Assembly (NCBI GenBank): GCA_943704425.1
Contig: CALSCP010002679.1
Coordinates: 32,937 to 96,585, forward strand
Source: Ministeria vibrans ATCC 50519
Lineage: Eukaryota > Opisthokonta > Filasterea
Direction of reading: 5' to 3'
Length of the DNA stretch: 63,649 bases
The position numbers were made by a program, and so were the translations under genes. The notes beneath the pieces were generated by a model that saw only the letters and a list, made by a program, of their open reading frames with translations, had not been told where the DNA came from and made no database searches. This document shows, one piece after another, positions 48,501 to 58,495 of the stretch. Numbering within the stretch: the first letter of the stretch is position 1; each line of letters begins with the position of its first letter.

Positions 48501-50720
48501 TTGCTCGTGGAGGGTCTCGGTGTGGGCCAGCCACTGTCCACCGCCTGTCGCGTGTACGACCTTGAATTGCTCAAGAACACCGGCGAGATCAACAATGCCG
48601 TCGATGCCGTCACCAGTCTTGGCCAAATCTCCGACGCGACCAATTCCAATTCGTGGGTGTCCATCAGCGACAATGACGGCGTTGCACAGACACTCATTGC
48701 CAACTTTGAGCGTGTCATTCGCTTTGCCGAGAACACGGCTGGATCGCCATTGACTGCTGCGGCCGCAAGCACCGTAGCACAGCAGACGGTAAACGTGCTT
48801 GCGGACATGTTGACGAGCGAGTCGTTGGGTACGGTGCGTCAGACGGATAAGGTGAATCGTGTGCACACGCTGGTGGAGCGCACCACTCGGTCGCTGTCAA
48901 CCGCAACCAACTGTGACTCGACGGTGGAGGTGCTCAAGAGCACAGTGCAAGTGCGTGTGGCCAAGTTTGCATTGGCCGCGAGCATTGAACGCTCCTACGA
49001 GTCGCCTGGTCGTGCCAAGGTGACGTTGCCGTCGGGATTCGCCTCGGAGGCGCTCGGTGTGCCTCAGTCGTGTTATGGTGCTGAGTTTGTTGTGTATGAG
49101 AATGCGCCGCTTAGCTCGAGTGAATCGTCCCAGTCGGTCTTGTCGCACGTCGTCGGTTTCTCCATGGTCGATGGCACAGTCGTGGCAGGACTGTCCAATA
49201 CGAGCCTTGTTGAGTTTGAACTGACGCACACGAACGCAAGTGCGTCGCAACAGTTTCTATGTGCCTACTGGAACAACACAAATGCTCTGTGGAGCACCGA
49301 CGGCTGTGATGTTGTGTCGTCAACGAGTACCCTTACCGTGTGTCGTTGCAATCATCTGACCAACTTTGCGCTTATTGCGGCGCCCGACACTCAACTGTCG
49401 TCGGCGCACTCTACCGCCCTGACTGTGCTCACGTACATTGGGTGCATACTCTCCTGCATTGCGTGTGTACTTATCTTCCTCGCGTTTGCTTTGGTTCCCA
49501 CCTACCGCACCCAGCCCATTCGTCTCGTGGTCAACCTCGCCGTGGCGCTCTTTTTTCTCAACATTGTGTTTCTCGTGGGCAGCGATCGCACGGGTGACGA
49601 GATGGGCTGTCGCATTGTCGCCATTTTCTTGTACTACCTTATTCTCGTGGTGTTTCTCTCGTCCACTTGCATCGCCCACAACATGTACTTTATGTTTGTG
49701 ACCATGCTGGGCGTGCCCACTTCCCTTCGCGTGTACATGATTGTTGCCTGGCTCCCGTCTGCCATTGTGACGGCCATTTTGGCCGGAGTGGACGCCGCCA
49801 CAAACCAGTCCATAGACTTTGGCACGTCCAGCGTGTGCTGGATTGGCTCGCGTGGCGGTCTCATAGGTGCACTGTTGGTGCCGACAGCGCTGCTGCTTAC
49901 GGTGAACCTCGTTGTCTTTGGCATTGTGGCGTACCGCGTGTCTCACTCACGCTCCAAGAGTGCCGCCACCTTGTCGACCAAGAAGCGCTCGTCGAGCCAG
50001 CAGATTGTTCTCTTTGGCGGTCTTGCCGTCAGCCTGGGTCTGTCGTGGATCTTTGCGTACTTTGCCGTCATTGACGGAGGCACGCTGGTGTTCCTGTACC
50101 TCTTTGTCATCTTCAACACCACACAGGGGTTCATGCTCTGCGTCTTTTTTGTCTTTTCCGGTCGATCACGCACGGAAATCTTCCGGTCGTTGCGTCAAAA
50201 GTGGCAAGCCATGCGCGCACGGTCGCACATGCACTCGGGCATGTCACAAGAACGGCTTGCCGCCCGACCTGTCGTGACTCCTCGCTCCTCCAACGTATCC
50301 GAGTCGACGGGGGCCACCCAGCTCAACACGAGCAAGTCTTCGGTGTCTGCAGCACTGTCCAAGACGGGCGCGTCGGCATTCTCGCTGGGCATTCGACAGG
50401 TTCACGTCGACGAGACCGTTCAAGAACAGCGCTCTGCCGGTGGTGCGGGAGCGGGCGTAGGAAAATCCGCGAGCGGACTGTCCGAGGAATTCTCAATGCT
50501 GAGCACGAACGAACTACACTCGTTTGTCGACGACACAGCTATCGCCGAGGAGGAAGGAGAGGCATGCGACGCCAATGTGCGCAGACTCGACTCGGGCGAA
50601 GCTGGCCATGACTCCCTTATGGGCACTGGACACGATGTACACTCCTCCTTTGCAGAGCCGTCTCTCGACCAGGCCATAGTCTTTGCTCCCACCGACAACA
50701 TTCCCAGCTTCCGAGTTTAA
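44032..50720 (+). CDS. adhesion-type GPCR with EGF, propeller-like, receptor-L-like and GPS/7TM regions
   Basis: Spliced as join(44032..44455, 44539..44769, 44841..45406, 45636..50720), 2,101 residues. Signal peptide 1-18; EGF (20-50); a propeller-like region of repeated short strands (about 55-470, motifs such as LVAGETND and VLVGTADG); two EGFs (472-555); LamG-like region (~556-806); a fourth EGF (~893-935); leucine-rich receptor-L-like repeats (~930-1383); a GAIN-like region; the GPS motif (~1614-1654) with Cys-Trp spacing and the HL-T cleavage site in CNHLTNFA; seven hydrophobic helices (~1666-1920); and a ~180-residue Ser/Thr-rich cytoplasmic tail. By family knowledge the receptor self-cleaves at the GPS, leaving a tethered agonist starting TNFALIAAPD. 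The ligand is unknown; adhesion or environmental sensing is inferred. The 7TM exon has no introns. Confidence 0.88.
45427..45539. repeat. TTA microsatellite in GPCR intron 3
   Basis: A long TTA/ATT trinucleotide tract in the last intron. The flanking exons read through in frame (SALAVFK then VDFSDLS) as one propeller-like region, so this low-complexity intron does not mark a break, unlike the long A runs. Confidence 0.9.
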
Positions 50721-50910
50721 TTTCACTATAACACGTCTTATTCATTATAATTATTGTACTCTATACTCTGATTTTGAATGTTGTTTTGCTTTTTTGTGCC
50801 TTTGTTTGGCTCAAACACAGCAACATTCATATAATAATATTAAAGTAATAAACTTTTCACTTCACTTTTTTTTTTTTCCTATTATATATATAAATTACAT
50901 AAACAACCCA

Positions 50911-53900
50911 TCAGTGTTGAACGTAGCAAAAAATGTATCCGTCGCGTTTGCGCTGGGCCCCAAAGACATCGTCCTTGCGCGAATCGGTGACTACGGCATC
51001 GTTGTAGAGCTTCCATGTGGCTGCTGCGGGGTCGTACACGTCGCAAACATAGTGTCCTACTCAGAACATGGATCAGAGCGAGGGTGTGTGAGAGTGGGTA
51101 AGTACCATTTCGAGCAGAGGAGCCTCGGTGACAGACAATGCTAGCCAGACGGTAGTTTGTGCGTGCTGTGACTTGAGCGACGCGACTGACGACTGCTTCG
51201 CTGCTCTGCTGCTCTTTAAGGAACGCGAGTACTTCCGGTGGAACAACAAAGGACGCTGGACGAGCGGAGACAGTGGAAGTGGTAGTGGGGGCAGGGGTGG
51301 TGTCGAGGGTGCTGTGCTCTGGCTGCTGGGCATTTTCGAAAGCGTCGTCAAGGTAACCGACCGTGTTCGAGTCGGCCTCCGACAACGCATCCTCTAGCTT
51401 GCTGTCCAAAATGGACACATCCCTCACAATGTTGGGCTCCAAGTCGTTTTCGTCGCAGAGTGCGGCCATTTCGGCGCGTCGTGCCTCTGCAAGACTCAAC
51501 TCAATGGCGCGCGCCATTCCTTCATCCTCGTCCACCACCGTACCGGGTGACTCGCCACCACTACCACTGGCGGGAAGCAAATCGCTGGTGGCATCTGCTT
51601 CACCCTCTGCTACTTCCATTGCACTTGCCCGAATTGCATGTGCAAGTGCCTCTTCCTCCGTCATCGTGCCGTTTCCTCCATGAGGCGTCTCGTCCACAAA
51701 TTCAAACTCATCGTCGAGTCGTCGTCGGGTCTTGCGCTCAATAGTGTCGTCGTCGTCATCATCATCATCGTCGTCGGCCTCCAAGACGCGCTTCAGCGAC
51801 GGATTGCTAAGGAAATAATCCCATGAGGAACCCCGTGATTATTGTGCCAAGGTGTATTTACCGTGACAACAAACTGCTGTTGTTGGTATTTGGAGAAGTG
51901 GTTGAGGAAGCAACAGCAGCAGGTGAAGTTTGGGTTGTTGTTGTCGTGGTGGTGGTGGTGGTGGTGGTGGTGGCCGGGTCAGATTGTTGAGGGGAGGTTT
52001 GGGAAAGAGGATCAGCGGGACCCACTCGATTGTCTGTGGCCTCAATCACGTTGACGTCGCACAGTTCGCAGACATCCAGCTCGGGGGAGAAGTCGATGGG
52101 CACATCTAGTTTTTCGTACATGCCCGTGTTGGCGTTGGCGGTGAAGCGCTTGACGTGGAGCAAAAGAACTCGAGGGAGTTTTACAAAGGCATGGGAGACG
52201 ATGCCGACCGAGCCGGAGCAGGACTCTTCTTCGCAGCGGTACTCAACGGCGTGGGTTGCGAAAAAGTTGCGGAGCAGTGAGAGCAGTGAGTGGTTGCTAC
52301 ACACAGAGAGAAGAGAGTAAGGTGAGCATGAAAGTGTCTATTGTGCGGGTGTGTCTTTGTAGTGCGTATGTATGTGCGTGTATATGTCTTTGCAGTGCGT
52401 ATGTACGTGTGCGTGATGTCTTTGTGGTGTGCACGTATGCATGTCTGTGTGGTGTCTTTAACAAATTAGTGTATGTGTGGTGTCTTTGAGGTGAGTGTAG
52501 GTGTGTGGTGTTTCTTGAGGTGAGTGTATGTGTATGTACGATTGATCGGGAGGGATGTCAAGGGAGAAATCGCGCATGAGTTCACGACGTGTTGAGGTTG
52601 TATCACAGGCAAAGCATTTAAGGTGGTGCTCGACAATGCTCTGGAAATTGTGTGCAGTCGGCGAAACCTATGGAGAATGTGTGTGAGAGAGAAATGAGGG
52701 GATGAAAGAAACAGAGCGATAGAGAGTAAGCGGCGGATGGTACATACTTCGTAGAGTGATTGGATAGCATCGCCAGTCACTGCTGAGAGGTCGTGTCGGC
52801 CATCGGGGAGTTGTTTTGCGTGAAGTACATATCGTTTGATTTCATCCTAAGAAGAAGGAGAGATGATTGTGAGACAGGAAACAAATGATTCCAGGTTGGG
52901 AGGGAGATACCTCAATGATGTCTAGGAAATGAACAAGAAACTCGTGGGCGTCTTGTTGTTGTGCATTCGCAAATTGGCGCGCCGTGGCCTCGACGGCACG
53001 TTTAATTCGAGAAGGATCGAGCACACTTGAAAAGATGGTACTGCCCGAGTCAGCTAAAAAGAAATCATAATTATAAAAAGATCCAAAGGATAGAACGAGA
53101 GAGAGAGAAAAAATACAGAGACAAAGTGATAGAGAGACAAAGTGAAAGAAAGACAAAGTGATCGATAGATCATGAAGAGGAGAAGGTCGTGCGAATTAGA
53201 GGGTATACCGCGAGAGGCACGCGAGTTTGCAAGGTCGACCATGGCATGGTAGAGGGTGTTGTTGGCCGTGAGTGGAGTACTAGAGGCAAGACGTGGCGAG
53301 TGGAGGGATTGGATGAAGGGTTCGAGGGCCATGAGAGCCTGCAAGATGGAATTTTGATAGCAGGTGTTGCCGAGATTCCGTAAACCCGGATCGGACGAGG
53401 TGAAGTGTGACGACACCCAGCGGCTGTCGAACCGTGAAATGGACGACACGGGTTTGTTACTGCCGCTGTAGAGGCCCGGGCGTGAGGTGACTTGGGTGCT
53501 ACGTTGGCGAGAGGTCGAAGGTGCCTTGTAAATGGGTAGTCGGTCGATTGGCTTGCTGTAGGGACGATCAACATTGTTGTAAAAATCTTTGGGGGGTTGT
53601 GTTGCATAGGCCGTTGGCGACGTCTTTGTAAGTGACTGCAAGGCAGAGAACTGTCGCGAGCTGCTGGCGCCCATTTTGGCGTTTTTTTGCGCGCGGAGGA
53701 GCGCTTGCGCAGTGTGCGGTGATTCTGTGAGGGTGTTGGTGGGTCTGAAGCCACCCGAGGTGGACTTGCGAGCGGACGAGGGGACGGGACATCTGAATTC
53801 ACCACTTGGAGGCGATGTGGCGGGAGCAGAGGTGCTGTTGACGAGGTGGTCGTAGGGAGGAGTCGCTTGTTTGATTTGGTTGAGGAGCGCAGCGAGTTGG

Positions 53901-54292
53901 CTTAGCTTGCGTGCAATCACCGCGACTTCTGGCACCGGCTCGAGAATCCCTGCACGGTCGCTGTTGGAAATGCGCGCTTCGAAGACGAGCTCTTTGTCGC
54001 TGCTTTCGTTGGCATCTGCGGAAAGCTTGACGGAGAGTCGTTCGCTCTGTGCGTCGTACTGTGCCGACTTGATTTTGGCCGCTGTGAGCGTCGCTTTCAC
54101 AAGCGATTTCCCATGGAGCCCTCGAACATAAAGTTTACAGGTGTGTCGGCCGATGAACTGGACAAAAATACGGCAGACAGTCTTGTGGGTCGTGAAAAAG
54201 GCCATGAGCTCGACGTCGGTCGAGTGCGGCATCCTGGACGAGAAGACACGCTGAAGGGGGTGCGCGGTCCAGAGGGCGAAGAGAGAGAGCAA
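50911..54292 (-). CDS. USP37: ubiquitin carboxyl-terminal hydrolase 37-like
   Basis: Exons complement(50911..51056, 51106..51806, 51862..52296, 52540..52667, 52748..52846, 52911..53053, 53209..54292); phases agree; 911 residues from the first ATG of that frame. N-terminal PH-like segment (~30-140) as in USP37/26/29, Ser/Thr linker, then the USP domain: Cys box GLRNLGNTCYQNSILQALMA, QQQDAHEFL, a zinc-ribbon-like CFACDTTSTR, HVKRF, and the His box GHYVCDVYD ending YIFCYVQH. An insertion in the catalytic domain carries a run of ten Asp and at least two ubiquitin-interacting motifs (EEALAHAIRASAME, EGMARAIELSLAEARR), the hallmark of USP37. Family role: removal of K48/K11 ubiquitin chains, for example in cell-cycle control. 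A poly-Thr tract (13 T) is encoded by GGT/GTG repeats. The start codon is uncertain; ATGs at about 54232 and 54205 are alternatives. Confidence 0.85.
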
Positions 54293-54560
54293 AAGAGAGA
54301 GAGAGGTAGAGTGAAAAGGAGGGCGGGAGAGTGGAGGGGAGAGAGAGGACGAGAATTGCCTCGACGAGTTCGCGACACAAATTTGGCGCGGGAAAGCAAA
54401 AAGAAAAAAAAATGAAACTAATCGTAATTAATAGAATAAAATATAGATTGATTTCACAATAGTAACTGTTTTTTATTTCTTTCAATTGTGAATTGATCAA
54501 TTCTATCCTCTTTAAAGTGTAAGGTTGGGTGGTTTGTAGTCATAAAATTTAGTCTTTTTT
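54293..54560. other. spacer between USP37 and HTATSF1 fragment
   Basis: 268 bp: GA-rich in its left part, then AT-rich. It should hold the USP37 promoter and the HTATSF1 3' UTR. No gene is seen. Confidence 0.4.
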
Positions 54561-54963
54561 TTATTCTTCCTTCTTGTCACCACCTCCCCCCAAAAGATAC
54601 TGTTCCCATTGATCCCGACGTTGTCGTGCCTCCTCCTACGATACAAAAAGAATATAATAAATAAATATTATAATGTATCATAGTGCTCTGTACCTCTGAC
54701 TCTTCCACTTTGTAACTTGTGCCGTCCCATTTTTCAGCGGAAATACGACGTTTGGCAAACCAACGGCCATTGAACACTTCAAGACACTTTGGGACACTCT
54801 CAAGTGCCTTGAACCGGACGAGAATCACTCCGTCGGGGTGTCGGTCGAAGATTTGCACTTTGCCCACTTCGCCGGCCTTTGCCGCGCACTCCGCCTCAAT
54901 GTCTTCGCGCAGCTCAACCAGGTACGTGGGGTCTTCGTCAAACTCCGACGGGACAAACATATT
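54561..54963 (-). CDS. HTATSF1: HTATSF1 / CUS2 splicing factor, last two exons only
   Basis: Exons complement(54561..54635, 54694..54963), phase 0. They encode the second RRM (UHM-type) of Tat-SF1: NMFVPSEFDEDPTYLVELRE, DIEAECAAKAGEVGKVQIFD, RHPDGVILVRF, FNGRWFAKRRISAEKWDG, then YKVEESE and a short basic-acidic tail EEARQRRDQWEQYLLGGGG. In the family this UHM binds a ULM of SF3B1, and the protein couples U2 snRNP assembly with elongation. The first RRM and N-terminus are missing. Upstream lies the A22 run and then exons of a kinase N-terminus, so the gene is cut at that point. Confidence 0.85.
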
Positions 54964-54981
54964 CTACAACGGAAGAGTCAG

Positions 54982-55003
54982 AAAAAAAAAAAAAAAAAAA
55001 AAA
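54982..55003. repeat. A22 homopolymer at MRCK/HTATSF1 junction
   Basis: Twenty-two A on the plus strand, between the phase-0 acceptor of an HTATSF1 exon (left) and the phase-1 donor of a kinase N-terminal exon (right); both genes are on the minus strand. Confidence 0.95.
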
Positions 55004-55029
55004 GAAGGCAAAATTTCTTTTTGGGGTAC

Positions 55030-55329
55030 ATTTGTCGAGGAAGGCTTCAATGACGGAGCGGTTGAGGCAGCGGACGCCGGGGGTGTTGCACTCGTCATAG
55101 AGCACGACGAATGCATCCTAAGCAGAGGCGTCAGTTGCGATGTGTTTCAAAAAAGAGGTTTTTTCTTTGGGAGACAACAACAGAACACATCGAATGGGGA
55201 GGAGGGGGATGGGGAGGCGAGGGGGCGTACCAAGAGGTGCTGGATGTTGAGGGATGAGGATTGGGTGGTGATCATCTCGGCCAGTTGCGAGAGACGCGCG
55301 TTGAGCGAGTCATCGGCCGTCTCAGCCAT
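55030..55329 (-). CDS. MRCK/DMPK-family kinase, first two exons only
   Basis: Exons complement(55030..55117, 55231..55329). They encode MAETADDSLNARLSQLAEMI, then the sequence through IQHLLDAFVVLYDECNTPGV and SVIEAFLDK, ending in phase 1. This resembles the conserved N-terminal dimerisation segment of MRCK (CDC42BPA/B) and related ROCK/DMPK kinases, which reads LLD-x-L-hydrophobic-CLYDECNxxxLRRxKxxxxFLxW just before the AGC kinase domain. The kinase domain, coiled coil, PH, CNH and CRIB regions are not here. Identification rests on about 50 residues, so it is good but not certain. It is divergent from the DENN gene. Confidence 0.6.
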
Positions 55330-55672
55330 TGTTCAATCGTGGGGTTCTTGACAGACGCAGATCAGCAGGAGCCGTGTCAAGGTGAACTCAATCGATCAAT
55401 TTGGAGTTTAAGAATGATCATTCATCATTCATCAATCATCTTTCATGTCTTAATCTCATATCTCAGGTCAATGACTCCAGACTCAAAAATAATACATTAT
55501 ACAATCAATTTTATTATCGTCCGTTCTCATCCACGCAACGTGCACTGCTGATTGGCCGCCTCGCTGCCTTGTCCGTCTGCGCGTGGCTGGTTTCTGTCCG
55601 TGACGCGCGTGCTAGTGAATGGATAGGCCTCAGGCAGTCCGTCCTTGGCTCCCGTCGAAACGTCCCATTGAT
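55330..55672. promoter_or_regulatory. divergent spacer MRCK-like / DENN-C2
   Basis: 343 bp between start codons of divergently transcribed genes. The left half is AT-rich with repeated atcattcatcattcatcaat; the right half is GC-richer. It presumably contains both promoters. No further feature is seen. Confidence 0.45.
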
Positions 55673-56975
55673 ATGGCGCTGGAGGACCTCGGCTACGTTG
55701 CTGCGTCACAAGAGCGGCTCTTCGACTACTTTGCAGTCATCCAAACCCGTTTCGTAAGGCGTCCTTTCCCTTTCGACGCGCCCACGGGTGCTTGAGGATA
55801 TTTTTGACGTTTCTCTCTCATTGAGACTCTGTAGTCACCTCCACGACCCGCCTCACCGTCAACGACGACCGAGAAACACGATGCAGCCGCAACCTCCAGT
55901 CGACGCTCGGCGGCAGCAGCAGCAGCGGCGGCGTCGCTGGTGCCGCAGAGCCCCATCTGGCGGCTGCCCCCCATCCAAGCCTATGTCCAGTACCGCTTTC
56001 CCGCCAGCGATTACGCAGATGCCGAGTTTCCCGCCGAGCTGGCTCGCTTTTGCACTCCAGGTATGCACACACACTCAACGTCTATGTGTGAGCATGTCAT
56101 TTCATCAAACCTTCTCGCCGCAAGGAATCTATTGTGCACAATCTGAAATTGTTCGATTGCTTAGACGGACTTGTGCTTGTGCGCCACACACCCACGCCTG
56201 CGCAGCCCAAACCTCGTTCGACCTGCTTCAGTTTTGCGCTTACCTCGTACGAGGGGCACATCTCCACGGCGGTCTGTCTGACACTCTGGGAGCCGGTCAC
56301 CAGTGAGTTTCTCGCCCGTGCCACTGCCTCGTCCTCATCGACAAGCCCTTTCCCATCACCACGCGCCAGCCGCAAAGCCAAGGCAGCATCTGGCGCGGTG
56401 CCACCATTGTATCGTTCCACGAATCATCATGGCACGTCGTCGCCGTCGCCGCACAACGGAGGCACACCTGTGGACGACGCTACTGCTTCCACCGACTCGA
56501 AATGGTTCGCGCCAGTCTTTCTCTGCCTCATCTCACGCCATGCCATTATGCGCACCATTCGTCGTGTTCTTGTCCACCTCTCTGCCGTCATTCACCAGCA
56601 TCACTCGTCGCTCCTTCTAAACAGCAGCAGCATCAGCAGCAGCAGCACTGCCGCTCCCGGGGACTCCATCGTCCCCCTCGAGCGTGTTATCTCTCACTTT
56701 ATGCTCAACGTACCGCTGCCCACCCGTGGTGGTCCCTCCGTCGTCTTTCCCATTGGCAATCGATTTGTCTCCATCCGTCGTCCCCCGTACCAGCTCCTAC
56801 CCGCTCTAGAACTAAGTCCCCGTCGCATCTTCGACGCCATTGACACGGCCCTCCTCCTCAAAATCTTCACTGCCATTGCCACAGAAATGAAGGTGAAACA
56901 CTATAATAATAATAATAATAACTAATAATAATAATAATAATAACAATGATAATAATAATAATAATAATAACAATG

Positions 56976-57023
<48 letters not shown>

Positions 57024-58460
57024 GTAATAATAATAATAATAATAATGATGATAAAATAATAATAATAATTAATTACTATAATTATATTAATATAACAATA
57101 ATAATAGTAATAATAATAATTATTTTTATCATCAGTATTAATTTTTCTTCTTATTTTAATGTTAGGTTGTGCTTTCGTCACGGTCGTTCTCATTGCTGCA
57201 CGAGACTGCGCAAGTGATGATCGCACTACTGCATCCACTGCGGCTGCAGTCTGTGTTCATACCCGTGTTCCCCCACATGCTGATGGACTTTTACGATGTT
57301 GTCTCCGCTCCCTGCCCCTTTGTAATTGGTGTGCGCAGTGACACGGCTGACATCTCGTGGATCGACGGGACCGACGCAATTCTCTTTGACCTTGATCATT
57401 CGCTGATGCTGCGCTCCTCCGAGATGGCCGACGGACGACCTGCCGATAGCACCACCGTCGTCCCTTCACTCCCCGAAGCCCCCATGTTCCTTCTCCTGGA
57501 TCGTCTGCGCCAGGCTCTCCATCCGGACGTGTTCCATCTCGACTCGGTCCACGATGACGACGACGATGGCAACGGCGCGCCCACAATCCCCTCGGGTGCT
57601 AATGCTCGTCGCCAACGTCCCACCGATGCCGAGGCTAACATTGCCATCCGCGCCGCCTTCCTCGAGTTCTGGGCAACTCTCTTTGCCTCGTACCACAATC
57701 ACTTATACCTCATGCGCATGCATCCGCGTCCCTTGGTCGTCTTCAAAGGCGATCTCACGGCCACACAGCTTCCTCCCCTCTCGCTGCCTCATCCTGACAC
57801 CGTTCCCACCTCAAACGGCACTCTGCTCGCTTCCTCGTCCGCCTCCAATAGTGGCTCGTCCAATGGCGTTCCTCCTCCCTCATCCTCTCCTTCGTCCAGC
57901 TCACGCCAATCACACCCGTCGACCCCATCCGCCGGCGTATCCTCAGCATCGCTGTCGTCATCGTCCACTCCTGCATCTCCTGCCATCAGCACTACTGTAT
58001 CCAATATCACTGTGGCAGGTGCAGTGGCCCCCACGCCCTCCAATCAGTGCGTGGAGCGTATCATTCGCAGCCAGCACTTTGCCATTTTCCTGCAGGAACA
58101 CGCTGTGCCCATTGCCAATGTCTTTGACGACGCTATGGAAGCAGTGCGCATGCAGCAGGCCGAGTCGGTGTACGACTATGTGCTTTCGCTGTACCGGAGG
58201 AAGGGCACAAGTGACATTGTCGACGACTACGACGGCTCGGCCGGACTTGCAGGCACGTCCACCAGTGCCTCTTCCGACGTCGACACTCACATAGTGGGCG
58301 CACCCGACCTGTCTGACATTGATGCCGAACGGTTGAGCGCGTATACAGCCACCCATCGTGCTCACCAGTCGCTTGTTTCAACGCCCACCAGCGACACTCT
58401 TTGCCCACCCCACCCAAGCGACAACAACAACAACAACACAAACACCAACAACAACTATAT

Positions 58461-58495
<35 letters not shown>

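Noticed and set aside
56303-56320. gtgagt at 56303 considered as a donor in the DENN gene
   Set aside because: The frame stays open and DENN-like sequence continues through to 56892. No acceptor with a better protein was found.
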